64,000 nt of DNA from a virus. Where the stretch lies: positions 1 through 64,000 of IMG/VR virus record IMGVR_UViG_3300033149_002985. One strand, written 5' to 3'. The notes under the pieces are model-generated. The model ran no database searches. It worked only from the letters and a program-made list of their open reading frames with translations, and was not told the DNA's origin. The position numbers and the translations under genes were made by a program. Below, in pieces: positions 14,656 to 23,432 of the stretch (its first letter is position 1; each line of letters begins with the position of its first letter).

Positions 14656-15648
14656 ATGTTAAATGAATTTGACCCAAACAGACGTTATGATTTGGAAATC
14701 GCTAAACTTATTAACGAGCCAATCAATACGCAACTTCCTTGTGCCGTCGCAATTACTGAAATTGCTGACGTGTATACTGCGGAGCCTGGCGAACACGTTT
14801 GGAGAATTAAAAATCTAGATAATACGGCTGATATTGTGTTATCCGTAGATGCTAATGGGATTCTTACCCCTGTGAAACGAACACCTTTACAGGATGTAGA
14901 ATTAGCCTTTAGTGGTTTTAACTCCAAATTAGAGTATGTTTTGCTTGAAGATGTTTTAAATAAAGTAGATACTGATGCTTTATCTCGAAGGAAAGAATCT
15001 ATTACTAGAGGAATGGATAAGAAAGAAGTTAAATTAATTCTGGATGCTATCTTGACACCTACTAATGCGGTATTTCCTCACAATAAAGTTGGAGGTTATA
15101 CGGTTTCTATTGAGTCTGGAGATGACATTTATGATGTTTATTTCAAGGCAAAACACGGCGTTGAAGATTACGGTGACAATTATAGTTCTTTAGTCGGTTC
15201 TACTGTTAAAGAAAAAATTGACACTTATGATAAGGATAATGTAACGACTTTCAATTACAACATTGTTTTAACTGATCGTCTTGCAAAAATCGGAGTTTCT
15301 GTTCGAAAGGTTTTCGGTAAAGTTTCTGTGGCATCTAACGAAGCAGAAGTAGATCTTTTGGATAAGAAAACGATGATTTTAGTTGCGAAGGATTCAACTA
15401 TTACTGACGGAAAGCCAATTCAGTTTGTGCGTCGCAAAATTAGTCCTGCGATTGCTAAATGGATGGGTGTTAATCCTGATAGTGCTCAACGAGCAATTAT
15501 AGTTGGTAATACGCCTGTTGTTATTAATACGGCCGGTGTTACTGACCAGGTACTTGGATTTAGCGTAGTTGGTTATGAGAGTTTTGTAATGTGTATTAAG
15601 AACCCTTATGCCATTGCAACGGCAGATCTTACTTCGATCCTTTCGTAA
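14656..15648 (+). CDS. Major capsid protein, 330 aa
   Basis: Length, position after the protease/scaffold and mixed alpha-beta composition fit an HK97-fold capsid protein. Residues 55-75 and 180-330 have the alternating beta pattern of the P and A domains. The N-terminus holds DLEIAKL (12-18), close to the words repeated in the scaffold, so it may be trimmed. A good AAGGAGAAATACAG site precedes it, and a strong hairpin follows it. No diagnostic motif exists for this fold, so the call rests on synteny. Confidence 0.75.
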   Translation: MLNEFDPNRRYDLEIAKLINEPINTQLPCAVAITEIADVYTAEPGEHVWRIKNLDNTADIVLSVDANGILTPVKRTPLQDVELAFSGFNSKLEYVLLEDVLNKVDTDALSRRKESITRGMDKKEVKLILDAILTPTNAVFPHNKVGGYTVSIESGDDIYDVYFKAKHGVEDYGDNYSSLVGSTVKEKIDTYDKDNVTTFNYNIVLTDRLAKIGVSVRKVFGKVSVASNEAEVDLLDKKTMILVAKDSTITDGKPIQFVRRKISPAIAKWMGVNPDSAQRAIIVGNTPVVINTAGVTDQVLGFSVVGYESFVMCIKNPYAIATADLTSILS

Positions 15649-15667
15649 GTAATTTTTGATAGATGTA

Positions 15668-15705
15668 AAGGAGATGGGGAGTCGCCAAGCGTCTTCCCTC
15701 TCCTT
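15668..15705 (+). terminator. Strong hairpin after the capsid gene
   Basis: AAGGAGATGGGGAG pairs along its length with CTTCCCTCTCCTT (13 bp, one G-T) around TCGCCAAGCGT. No T run follows, so it is more likely an mRNA-stabilising or processing hairpin, or a partial terminator. Confidence 0.6.
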
Positions 15706-15734
15706 AGTTTGATATAAATGAAGAAAGGAATCAT

Positions 15735-16166
15735 ATGATAGTTTTTAAAACTGGTGTATCCAACAAAGAAAAGAAAGAGATTATATCTATACTCGCAGAA
15801 AATGTCGATTTATTTTCAGATTTTTATATCACAAAAAATAATCTAAGATTATCTATTAAAGAAAATCTTCCTGTTTTGTTTGATTGTTTAAAAAAAGGTG
15901 ATAAAATAGCTTTTGATGAAAATGGAGTGGGTATAATTGTCGGTTATTCTGATAATGCACCAAGAAAATATTTAAAAATATTAGCTAAAAAGGATAAAGA
16001 TGTCGAAGCCTTGGTTAAGATTATTTCTTGGAATATAAAAGAAGATCTTTGGGTTAAGATTAAAAAAAATAATCCAATGAGAAAGATATTAGAAAAAAAT
16101 AATTTTAGATTTAAAGCAGGAAGAGGAGCTGAAGTGCTTTTAATTAAAAGGAAATCCAACCAATGA
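15735..16166 (+). CDS. GNAT-like acetyltransferase domain protein, 143 aa
   Basis: The layout of an N-terminal helix pair, a beta pair (KIAFDENGVGIIVGY), a helix and a C-terminal strand (NPMRKILEKNNFRF then EVLLIK) resembles GNAT folds, where the end fragment forms the last helix and strand. The acetyl-CoA loop (R/Q-x-x-G-x-G/A) is not evident, so catalysis is doubtful. It may be a structural relative. It overlaps the next gene by four bases. Confidence 0.45.
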   Translation: MIVFKTGVSNKEKKEIISILAENVDLFSDFYITKNNLRLSIKENLPVLFDCLKKGDKIAFDENGVGIIVGYSDNAPRKYLKILAKKDKDVEALVKIISWNIKEDLWVKIKKNNPMRKILEKNNFRFKAGRGAEVLLIKRKSNQ

Positions 16167-16735
16167 CAGATAAAATTTTAATAAAAATTCGTAGTTTGAT
16201 TGAGGATTCTTCAAAATCAGATTTTCATATTTTTACTTATACAAATTCAGATGTATTTACTTTACCAGAACCTAATGTCACATCTGTAACCTCTGTATTA
16301 ATAAATGGTAATTCTCTTCAATCTGGAGAAAGTTATTCTTTTAATTCTATTACAAAACAAGTAACTATTATAGGCGTAGATTTTTCAATAGGTGATAGTA
16401 TTGAGATTAATTATATTTTCAATGAATATAACGATACTGATTTAAAAAATTATATCATGGCTTCTCTAACTTGGTTAAGTATTTTTGGTTCTAAATGTCA
16501 AGATTTTGAATTTGAAGATGATGATATTTATCCATCGCCTGATAATAAAACTTGTGATTTAATTTCTATCATAGCATCTATTATAATCAAGCCAGATTAT
16601 CATGAGTATAAATTACCAGATTTAATAGTAAAATGTCCACAAAAGATTCCTAAAGAAGATAAAATCGAAGATTTAATCGAAAAGTTCAATAGAGGAGTAG
16701 GGGCTATTGGAGTTATAGAAATCGCTTTAGACTAA
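16163..16735 (+). CDS. Putative head-tail connector (adaptor), 190 aa
   Basis: Helical segments around residues 95-110 and at the C-terminus, acidic character and position after the capsid gene fit gp6/gp15-type adaptor proteins that bind the portal. Residues about 35-88 are an inserted beta module (VLINGNSLQSGESYSFN). The call is by synteny. Confidence 0.5.
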   Translation: MTDKILIKIRSLIEDSSKSDFHIFTYTNSDVFTLPEPNVTSVTSVLINGNSLQSGESYSFNSITKQVTIIGVDFSIGDSIEINYIFNEYNDTDLKNYIMASLTWLSIFGSKCQDFEFEDDDIYPSPDNKTCDLISIIASIIIKPDYHEYKLPDLIVKCPQKIPKEDKIEDLIEKFNRGVGAIGVIEIALD

Positions 16736-16747
16736 AGGAGCAAAGAT

Positions 16748-17095
16748 ATGAGTGTATGCAAAGATTTAGTAATGTTAAGACGCTCCACAAGAGCTTTTGA
16801 ATTAATTTTTACTAAAGATAAAGTAGCAAAAGACATTACTGGTTGGACAATATATGTCACTGTAAAAACAAAGATGGAAGATAGTGATGCAAATGCAGTA
16901 ATCAATAAAGTGATTACTTCTTTAACTAATCCTACTAGTGGTAAAGCCCTGATAGAATTTACGACTGATGATACTGACCTCGACCCGAAGAATTACTGGT
17001 ATGCGATTGACTATAAAGATTCTGATAACAATGAAGGAACATTATTCTCTGGAAAATTAACAATTAGAAAATCTGTTCGAGATGAGAGGAATTAA
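16748..17095 (+). CDS. BppU-like N-terminal domain virion protein, 115 aa
   Basis: The sequence (FELIFTKDKVAKDITGW, KALIEFTTDDTDLDP, YWYAIDYKD) follows the beta pattern of BppU N-terminal domains, which anchor accessory proteins in lactococcal phage baseplates. Here it stands alone and lies in the head-tail region. Its partner is unknown. It has a GGAGCAAAG ribosome binding site. Confidence 0.55.
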   Translation: MSVCKDLVMLRRSTRAFELIFTKDKVAKDITGWTIYVTVKTKMEDSDANAVINKVITSLTNPTSGKALIEFTTDDTDLDPKNYWYAIDYKDSDNNEGTLFSGKLTIRKSVRDERN

Positions 17096-17439
17096 TGATG
17101 GCTAATCAAGAATTTCATGTCGAACTTGTTGAAAAAGATTTAGTAAATGTTGAAATTGTAGAAAAAGAATTAGTAAATGTTAAATTAAATGTTATTGACA
17201 TTATTCATAGCATTTTTGATGATCAAATAATTGAAGATCATTTTATTTATAATGAAGAACCAATTCAACTTACTGTTACAAAATTTTTAACGAAGAAAAA
17301 TTATATCAGTGGTACTTTACGTGTATTTTTAAACGGAATTAAAGAAGCATATATTATTGAAGATAGTAATAATACATTTTCATTTGAAATTGATATAATT
17401 GGTACAGATTTTATTGAAGTTAGTTATATTACAACATAG
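17095..17439 (+). CDS. Virion protein with C-terminal beta module, 114 aa
   Basis: It starts within the previous stop codon. The N-terminus repeats the word (V)EKxLVNV twice (VELVEKDLVNV, IVEKELVNV). Residues about 65-114 (LRVFLNGIKEAYIIED then FIEVSYIT) form the same beta module as in the proteins at 16163 and 17504. Function unknown. Confidence 0.55.
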   Translation: MMANQEFHVELVEKDLVNVEIVEKELVNVKLNVIDIIHSIFDDQIIEDHFIYNEEPIQLTVTKFLTKKNYISGTLRVFLNGIKEAYIIEDSNNTFSFEIDIIGTDFIEVSYITT

Positions 17440-17503
17440 ATATAAAGATAAACACAGAAATTACTAATATTTCTGAAAAATAAACAAAAGAAGGTGAATA
17501 CAC

Positions 17504-18172
17504 ATGGCAAAACGAAATACTAGAATCAGAGGAGCGCAAATTCTTGCGGCTGTAGCTGGTGGTGGTTTAAAATTCGACGCAAGTGAAAATCTTGAGTTGG
17601 ATCTTAATGAGTTAAGTGCGGCATCTGTTGATGTTGCCGCAGATAGCGTTGCTATCGTTGACGCAACCGATAGTTCTACTAAGAAAGAGGCTATCGCTGA
17701 CATTATTACTGCTGTTGCTGGAGTTGGTTTAGTTGCTACTTCTGGAGTTATGGCTGTAGATATTAATGAAATTAGTGAAGTTGCTGTTGATGTTTCTGCT
17801 GACTTGATAGCTATTGAAGATGCTACAGATAATAGCACCAAGAAAGAATCTATAGCTGATTTAGCTACTGCTATGGCAGGTACAGGTATTACTGCTACTG
17901 ACGGAGTTTTATCTGCTGATAGCGTTTCTGATAATATCGTAGAAGGAGATATTCAGAAAGAAGACGAGTCTGCTACTTGTGATGGTAACGAAACTACCTT
18001 TACATTAAGCAATACTCCATTAGCAAATTCTGTTCAAGTTTATCTAGATGGTTTGTTACAGCAAGAAGGATCTGGAAATGACTATATCCTTTCAGGAACA
18101 ACGGTAACTTTCGCTATCGCTCCTGAATCTGGATCGCTCTTGATTGTTTATTATATAATTGATAACGCTTAA
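17504..18172 (+). CDS. Fibre-like virion protein with duplicated 53-residue unit, 222 aa
   Basis: After an N-terminal RNTRIRGAQI motif there are two consecutive units of about 53 residues, each containing VDV(A/S)AD, DATD(S/N)STKKE and AGxG(L/I)xAT. Such units form shafts of marine-type phage fibres. The C-terminus (VQVYLDGLLQQEG then LLIVYY) is the beta module common to phage fibres. Ala- and Asp-rich. A 13-bp hairpin follows the gene, as after other abundant virion genes here, so the product may be plentiful. Confidence 0.6.
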   Translation: MAKRNTRIRGAQILAAVAGGGLKFDASENLELDLNELSAASVDVAADSVAIVDATDSSTKKEAIADIITAVAGVGLVATSGVMAVDINEISEVAVDVSADLIAIEDATDNSTKKESIADLATAMAGTGITATDGVLSADSVSDNIVEGDIQKEDESATCDGNETTFTLSNTPLANSVQVYLDGLLQQEGSGNDYILSGTTVTFAIAPESGSLLIVYYIIDNA

Positions 18173-18200
18173 TCTTAATTGATAAGCTGTTTGTAAATTA

Positions 18201-18236
18201 GAGTAGAGGGTTCGGAATAATCTGAGCCTTCTACTC
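18201..18236 (+). terminator. Strong hairpin after the fibre-like gene
   Basis: GAGTAGAGGGTTC pairs with GAGCCTTCTACTC (13 bp with G-T pairs) around about ten bases. No T run follows, so mRNA stabilisation or partial termination is likely. Confidence 0.6.
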
Positions 18237-18270
18237 ACCTAAATGTTACATAATATGTAAGGAGTTTTAC

Positions 18271-18495
18271 ATGGGTAAAACAAGTAAGAAAAGAGCAGAA
18301 AAAACTTTAAAAAGAATGAAAAAAACACGACAAATTGATTCTAATAATTTAAGATTGATTATTCAACAGAAGTTAAAATGGGCTGAAATAGAAAAAGAAA
18401 AAGGATTAAAAATTATCAAAGAGAATCAAAGAGCAATTACACAATTAGACGGTATTATTTTATTCATAAAAGATTTGTTGGAACCAGAGGAATAA
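18271..18495 (+). CDS. Basic coiled-coil protein, 74 aa
   Basis: The N-terminus is Lys/Arg-rich (KKRAEKTLKRMKKTRQ) and the rest is a single long helix ending in acidic residues. It starts after an AAGGAG site. No family is recognised; it may be a small virion or chaperone protein. Confidence 0.6.
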   Translation: MGKTSKKRAEKTLKRMKKTRQIDSNNLRLIIQQKLKWAEIEKEKGLKIIKENQRAITQLDGIILFIKDLLEPEE

Positions 18496-18509
18496 AAAGG
18501 AGATTTTTC

Positions 18510-20231
18510 ATGTCAGTGGAGAGAAACACCAGGGTGAGATCAAGCCAAATTAAATCTATTTTACCAAATGATTTAGAAGCTACTAATGAAAGAACGGATA
18601 ATTACATTCCTTCGTATGATTTAGCAACGGAAAAGTTCCAATGGGTTCCAAATGCCGCAGGAGCCTCTAATATTGAAGATTTAGGAGATGTAAATTTTGA
18701 TAGTGGAACACCTATTGACGGTCATTCTTTAGTTTATGACAATGCGACTAGTAAATGGAAATCCGATTTTCCCACTTCTTTACAAGATTTAGACAACGAT
18801 ACAAAAATTCAAGTAGAAGAATCAGCAGATGAAGACATTATTCGTTTTGATGTTGCTGGAACACAAGAAGTCCAAATGGACGCAAATGGTTTAAAATTAA
18901 AAACAGGTGCAGATATCAATGAATTTTCCATTGACGGGCTTTTAGCTGGAAATAGTGATGATGTGATTCCAACCGAGAAGGCAGTAAAAACTTATTCTGA
19001 TGTTATTGATGATAAAACTATAAAAAATCAAGATAATATTGCTTTAGTAGCATTTAAAACAGCTATTGCTGGATCTTTTTCACAATTTAATATGATTGAT
19101 GGTATTGTAGATTATTATGTTGATGAAAGTGGTATTGATACTGTAAATTCTTTAAATGAGAATTATAATTCAACGGATGATTATTATAGTCCATCAAGAA
19201 TTTCTACTCCTTATGCACATTATAAATGTAATGACAATGCATCTAATACAACAGTTACAGATGATGGTACTGGAGCAAATAATGGTATAGGAAATGTTAA
19301 TACCTCAAATTATTCGGTAACAGGAAAAATAAATCAAGCTTTTGAATTTAACGGAACAACAGAATATATTAATTTAGATGCCTTATCAACAGATATTGCT
19401 TCTGATAATATCGGTTCTATTTCTTTTTGGATGAAACCAACCATAGGAGGACAATCTGATTCACAAAATGGTACAATATTTTCTATTTCTGATACTGATT
19501 CAGGAACTACTTTGTGGGTTCATTATACAGACGGAGTAGGACAAGATAGAGTTAAAATTAAACTTGATAAACAAGATTCAGCAGATCCTTGGTTTATCGC
19601 AACTCCATCAGGAGATGTTCCAGATGACGACTCTTGGATTCATATTGTAATTACTCATAATGGAATAGAACCAAAATTATATGTAAATGGTTCTAGTGTG
19701 ACTGTTATTTATTTAGCAGATAACGACAGAACACTATGGTTTAATGATTTAACTGGTTTGGATAATGGTAGATTTGGTTGTTTAAATTATAATAATGCAG
19801 GAAATAGTGATTTTTATGATGGTGATATTGATGATTTTCGTTATTATTCTGGAGTAGTTTTAACATCAGATGAAATAGCCTTATTATATAATTCTAATTC
19901 AGGTACAGAAAAAAGTCAACCCCTTTTAAATATGACATTAATTTCTGATATATTTACAGCAGAAGCAGAACCAGATACTGCTAGAATAGTTCTTCTTGAA
20001 GAGGATGTTAGTGCTATTTCTTTAAATACGGATTTAGAGGTTTGGGCTACAAAAGACGGTTCAAATTGGGCACAAGGCACATTATCAGATGAAGGTGATT
20101 ATGATGCTTCTAAAAGAATTTTAGTAGCTGATTTTACTTTAACAGGTTCAGGAACATCTTTAGAATATAAATTATTAACAAAAAATAATAAAGATTGTAA
20201 AATACATGCATCTTCATTAAATTGGGATTAA
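18510..20231 (+). CDS. Tail fibre/appendage with LamG domain, 573 aa
   Basis: It begins MSVERNTRVRSSQI, nearly the same anchor as the protein at 17504. Residues about 50-190 are a fibre shaft (DLGDVNFDSG, VIPTEKAVKTY). Residues about 235-460 (YAHYKCNDN, GKINQAFEFNG, SISFWMKP, DDFRYYSG) are a laminin-G/concanavalin-like lectin domain that usually binds sugars. The C-terminus is another beta domain. It probably binds host surface glycans, from either head or tail. Confidence 0.8.
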   Translation: MSVERNTRVRSSQIKSILPNDLEATNERTDNYIPSYDLATEKFQWVPNAAGASNIEDLGDVNFDSGTPIDGHSLVYDNATSKWKSDFPTSLQDLDNDTKIQVEESADEDIIRFDVAGTQEVQMDANGLKLKTGADINEFSIDGLLAGNSDDVIPTEKAVKTYSDVIDDKTIKNQDNIALVAFKTAIAGSFSQFNMIDGIVDYYVDESGIDTVNSLNENYNSTDDYYSPSRISTPYAHYKCNDNASNTTVTDDGTGANNGIGNVNTSNYSVTGKINQAFEFNGTTEYINLDALSTDIASDNIGSISFWMKPTIGGQSDSQNGTIFSISDTDSGTTLWVHYTDGVGQDRVKIKLDKQDSADPWFIATPSGDVPDDDSWIHIVITHNGIEPKLYVNGSSVTVIYLADNDRTLWFNDLTGLDNGRFGCLNYNNAGNSDFYDGDIDDFRYYSGVVLTSDEIALLYNSNSGTEKSQPLLNMTLISDIFTAEAEPDTARIVLLEEDVSAISLNTDLEVWATKDGSNWAQGTLSDEGDYDASKRILVADFTLTGSGTSLEYKLLTKNNKDCKIHASSLNWD

Positions 20232-20235
20232 AATT

Positions 20236-20376
20236 ATGACAGTAAAAAGACTTATAACAGAAAAACAACGTAAACAAATTAGAGAATCTAAAAAATATAA
20301 AGGTAAATCTGAATTGACTCGCCAAGAATTAGACGAATTGATTATTATTTTAGCTAAAAAAACAGGAATTCTTTAA
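20236..20376 (+). CDS. Small basic helical protein, 46 aa
   Basis: The product begins MTVKRLITEKQRKQIRES and ends AKKTGIL. It fits snugly between two genes with start and stop a few bases apart on each side. No family is recognised. Confidence 0.5.
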   Translation: MTVKRLITEKQRKQIRESKKYKGKSELTRQELDELIIILAKKTGIL

Positions 20377-20377
20377 T

Positions 20378-20755
20378 ATGACAGATTGCATAAAAAATTT
20401 ATTTAAAAAAAATTCAAAATGGATTAATATTTATCAAGGTATAGAAACTGTTGATGATCCTTTTGAAAAAAATACTACTGTAACTTATATTAATCCTAAA
20501 TCAATTAGAGCTCTTATAAGCGATCTTACTTTTGCTAAAATTAAGTGGTCAATGCCAGGCGTAATAACTTCTAGAGCTAAAATTATTCTGATTGAAAAAA
20601 GATATCTAACTCTTTTAGAAAATTCTCAAATGATTGAAATTAAAACTGATAATCATAGTGTAGAATCTTATGAGGGTTGGCGAGAGAACTCGAAATTACA
20701 ATATAAAATCGAAGGAGACTATATAAGAGCTTATATATATAGTAAACATATTTAA
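20378..20755 (+). CDS. Putative head-closure/stopper protein, 125 aa
   Basis: Beta-rich protein of the right size and place for the head-completion protein that follows the adaptor and precedes the gp10-like protein. Segments such as KIILIEKRYLTLLENSQMIE and YIRAYIYSK fit small beta-barrel stoppers. It would seal the portal channel after packaging. The call is by synteny. Confidence 0.45.
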   Translation: MTDCIKNLFKKNSKWINIYQGIETVDDPFEKNTTVTYINPKSIRALISDLTFAKIKWSMPGVITSRAKIILIEKRYLTLLENSQMIEIKTDNHSVESYEGWRENSKLQYKIEGDYIRAYIYSKHI

Positions 20756-20756
20756 A

Positions 20757-21269
20757 ATGATTAAAACTACTGTACATTTTGGAAATATGTTTAAAGAAAT
20801 CAAAGAAAGTATTAATATTCACGAAAAAAATGTACGTTTAAGACTTAACAAATTAGGATCTGAAACCAAGAAAAAAATGCATGAAGTTATTCAAAGTAAT
20901 AAAGTTCGCCCACAAGCTGGCGAACCTACAAAATTGGAAGATAATATTGATGTTGAGTTTTATCCTGCTGAAGCAGGGTGGGGCGTTGGAGAAATTGATA
21001 AATTAAATAAAAATGCTAAACATTGGCGAGCCGTTAATTATGGCTCATCTCACATGGTTGGTAAACATTTACCACCTGGAATATTTGACCCAGGAACAGC
21101 GTCTCCAGACGCAGGCTCTTTCAGAGCAGGAAGATTTAAAAAGGGAATGAATAAAGATGGGAAATCTTATTCTCCTATTGTAACTAAAGAAATTTCCCCT
21201 ATGAATTACATCACGAAAACTATTAATTTTGTCCGAAGAGAAATAAACAAATTAAAATTTATTAAATAA
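20757..21269 (+). CDS. HK97 gp10-like head-tail joining protein, 170 aa
   Basis: An N-terminal helix (FKEIKESINIHEKNVRLRL) followed by KVRPQAGEPTKLEDNIDVEF and a GRF-containing C-terminus fit the gp10-like family, which helps attach tail to head. Gly/Pro-rich loops (GKHLPPGIFDPG) are unusual. Position between the stopper and tail terminator supports the call. Confidence 0.5.
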   Translation: MIKTTVHFGNMFKEIKESINIHEKNVRLRLNKLGSETKKKMHEVIQSNKVRPQAGEPTKLEDNIDVEFYPAEAGWGVGEIDKLNKNAKHWRAVNYGSSHMVGKHLPPGIFDPGTASPDAGSFRAGRFKKGMNKDGKSYSPIVTKEISPMNYITKTINFVRREINKLKFIK

Positions 21270-21280
21270 GAGGTAAAAGA

Positions 21281-21784
21281 GTGGCAACTATTTACAGAAT
21301 TTCTAGAAATCTCGAAGCCAGTGTTATTCAATACATTGAAGCAGAATTAGTTTCTGCTAATTGGACTAATATAACTGTTGCAAAATCCTTTAAAAAGATT
21401 TATGAAATTCCTATAAATACTTTTCAAAAACAAGGTGCAATTTGTGTTCGTCTAAGCGAAACAGTTCATGACAAGGTTCAAATTGGTGACGATTCAACAG
21501 TGAGGAAACCAAACATTTTAATTGATGTGTTTGCCACTTCAGATGGACAAAGACTTGATTTAAAAGACATTTTAGTTAGTATTTTTAAAGGCGGATTTCC
21601 TTATTATGAGTATGAAACTGATAAAAAAAATATTACTAAAAAAACTTTGAATGGAAGAATAAGAGTTGTAAAAATTGATGACACAGAGGTAAATTTAGGT
21701 GTAGATAAATCATTGCTCGAAGTTTATGATAGATTCAGACATCTTATTGGAATTTCTTGTAATTGTGGAAAGATTGAGGTATAA
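21281..21784 (+). CDS. Putative tail terminator/completion protein, 167 aa
   Basis: It starts with GTG after an AGAGGTAAAAG site. Size and sequence style (AICVRLSETVHDKVQIGDD, ILIDVFATSDGQRLDLKDIL) match tail terminators, which cap the growing tail tube with an alpha-beta ring. It lies just upstream of the tail tube. It ends with CNCGK, a possible metal pair. Confidence 0.55.
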   Translation: MATIYRISRNLEASVIQYIEAELVSANWTNITVAKSFKKIYEIPINTFQKQGAICVRLSETVHDKVQIGDDSTVRKPNILIDVFATSDGQRLDLKDILVSIFKGGFPYYEYETDKKNITKKTLNGRIRVVKIDDTEVNLGVDKSLLEVYDRFRHLIGISCNCGKIEV

Positions 21785-21787
21785 GAA

Positions 21788-22012
21788 ATGGCAAATATGC
21801 TAAGAGTTTTAATGATGGTCTTAGACAAATATGGAATGGATACTCTCCAAATAGGAATTATTCTTGGATTGTTTTGGAAATTGTTTTATAATCATTTGAA
21901 ACATATAAACATTTCATTGAAGGAAAATAATAGTGAAATAAAATGTGTTAAGACTGAGGTAATAGATTTAAAAGAAAGAGTATCTAAAGTTGAAGGTAAA
22001 TTAGATATTTAA
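21788..22012 (+). CDS. Membrane-anchored coiled-coil protein (holin-like), 74 aa
   Basis: Residues about 19-35 (LQIGIILGLFWKLFYNH) form one membrane segment; residues 40-74 form a heptad-type coiled coil (VIDLKERVSKVEGKL). One membrane helix with a coiled coil resembles some holin or XhlA-type lysis proteins, though XhlA has the opposite order. It is odd to find it between tail genes. No lysin adjoins it. Confidence 0.5.
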   Translation: MANMLRVLMMVLDKYGMDTLQIGIILGLFWKLFYNHLKHINISLKENNSEIKCVKTEVIDLKERVSKVEGKLDI

Positions 22013-22102
22013 TAAATGTAGAGTTAGAAAAGATAAAAATTAGATAGGGAGAACCCCACAAAAAGATAAGTTTTTAAAAAAAAGTCTAAGGAGGACTTAA
22101 TA

Positions 22103-23350
22103 ATGCAACATAGTTCAAAATATTGCCCTAGAATTTTTCCCGTTAATGGTGATGGAGCACCAGTAGAAATTGATAGGGTACAAAGTATTGACCCTACGGT
22201 TGATTTAAATCGTAGAAAAGTAGAGGAAGTTGGTAATCCTGATGTAGTGGGGTATGTGAAGAAGTCGCCGACTGTAACATATCGTATGACACAGTTGGAG
22301 TATGGTTCGTTGGAATTTTGGAGAAAAATTGCTAATAAAAGTGATTCAGTAAATACAATCACATTAGATGATTTTAAAACTCCTACTTTTGACATCGCCG
22401 CATTTTTAACAGACGATGTTAATGATGTTTACAAAGGAACATTGTGGTATCCTAAATTAAGAACAACAGGTTTTTCTTTTAATATCGGAGATCCAGAAGC
22501 TGATGGAGAAAGAACCTTTGATCTAGTTGGAGAAGAAGCTATTGAGTGGCAAGGAGATAACAAATATGTTATTTTTGTGGCTCATGACGCTCCTGTAGGA
22601 AATGAAACAACTGTAGACCTAAGCACTAGGGTTCCTGCAATTGACCCCGATGTTTCTGTCGGAAAAACCGACGCAGAAAAGTATATTTATAGGGTTATGA
22701 GATACAGAGGAACTACATCAACTGAATTAGATTTAAGCTCTGATGTTAGTTACGATATAGGAACAAAGGTGTTAACGATTAACAGTGTTAGCGCAGGAGA
22801 CAAGTTTAAAGTTTGGCATACGTCTGCTACTGCACCTGATACGTTATTTACACCAAATACAAGTGACCCTGCCGCATTATCAGCGGACTCTGTATCAATT
22901 TATTTATATATCCCTGGTTCTGGTAAACCAGATTCAGCAGATTATATTTATAGATTGCAAAGTGTAACAATGGATGTTTCTTTTGATCGTGAAGACCTTA
23001 AAGAAATTGGAAATAAAAGGGTTGTTCAACGAGGTATTAATGAGAAAACAGTATCCATTACTCTTGGACAAATCATGGAAGGTTTCACTATTGAAGAAGT
23101 GTTAAGAGGCGAAGTTGCTGGATACGGAAAATTAGACGTTGAAAAAATGACAGATAATGCTTCGATAATTATCAAAGTTTTTGAAGATAATACTAAATCA
23201 ACTTTGAAATACGGTTTTAAAGCGGATGGTTTATCGCCTACTAACCTTTCTAACAGTGTTGGTGTTGCCGCTTATGTTAATAAAGAAAATGCCATCGAAG
23301 GCAGTCGTTTGACTATTAGCAATGAAAATAGTGAGCTCGGTGGTCTTTAA
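22103..23350 (+). CDS. Major tail tube protein, 415 aa
   Basis: Position after the terminator and before the chaperones and tape measure marks the tail tube. Stretches such as VTYRMTQLEYGSLEFW and TFDLVGEEAIEW resemble tube proteins. It is long for the family because residues about 190-265 insert an extra beta module (YDIGTKVLTINSVSAGDKF). AAGGAGGA precedes it and a GGGGCTAC/GTAGCCCC hairpin follows. No sheath gene is present, so the tail is non-contractile. Confidence 0.7.
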   Translation: MQHSSKYCPRIFPVNGDGAPVEIDRVQSIDPTVDLNRRKVEEVGNPDVVGYVKKSPTVTYRMTQLEYGSLEFWRKIANKSDSVNTITLDDFKTPTFDIAAFLTDDVNDVYKGTLWYPKLRTTGFSFNIGDPEADGERTFDLVGEEAIEWQGDNKYVIFVAHDAPVGNETTVDLSTRVPAIDPDVSVGKTDAEKYIYRVMRYRGTTSTELDLSSDVSYDIGTKVLTINSVSAGDKFKVWHTSATAPDTLFTPNTSDPAALSADSVSIYLYIPGSGKPDSADYIYRLQSVTMDVSFDREDLKEIGNKRVVQRGINEKTVSITLGQIMEGFTIEEVLRGEVAGYGKLDVEKMTDNASIIIKVFEDNTKSTLKYGFKADGLSPTNLSNSVGVAAYVNKENAIEGSRLTISNENSELGGL

Positions 23351-23368
23351 GAAATAGATTAGTATTTT

Positions 23369-23394
23369 GGGGCTACCGATTTTAGAGTAGCCCC
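23369..23394 (+). terminator. Hairpin after the tail tube gene
   Basis: GGGGCTAC and GTAGCCCC pair (8 bp) around a ten-base loop. There is no T run, so it probably protects or processes the tube mRNA. Confidence 0.55.
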
Positions 23395-23432
23395 TAGAGA
23401 ATTTTGTAAGTGATAAATGTAAGGAGTTTATT

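Noticed and set aside
17464-17841. 125-codon minus frame opposite the fibre-like gene
   Set aside because: Ser/Ala-rich mirror of the Ala/Asp-rich repeats; no ribosome binding site.
21788-22012. Assigned lysis cassette
   Set aside because: The membrane-coiled-coil protein resembles holins, but no endolysin or spanin is recognisable nearby or elsewhere in the window.
22103-23350. Tail sheath (contractile tail)
   Set aside because: Only one tube-like gene precedes the tape measure, with no sheath-tube pair, so a non-contractile tail is preferred.
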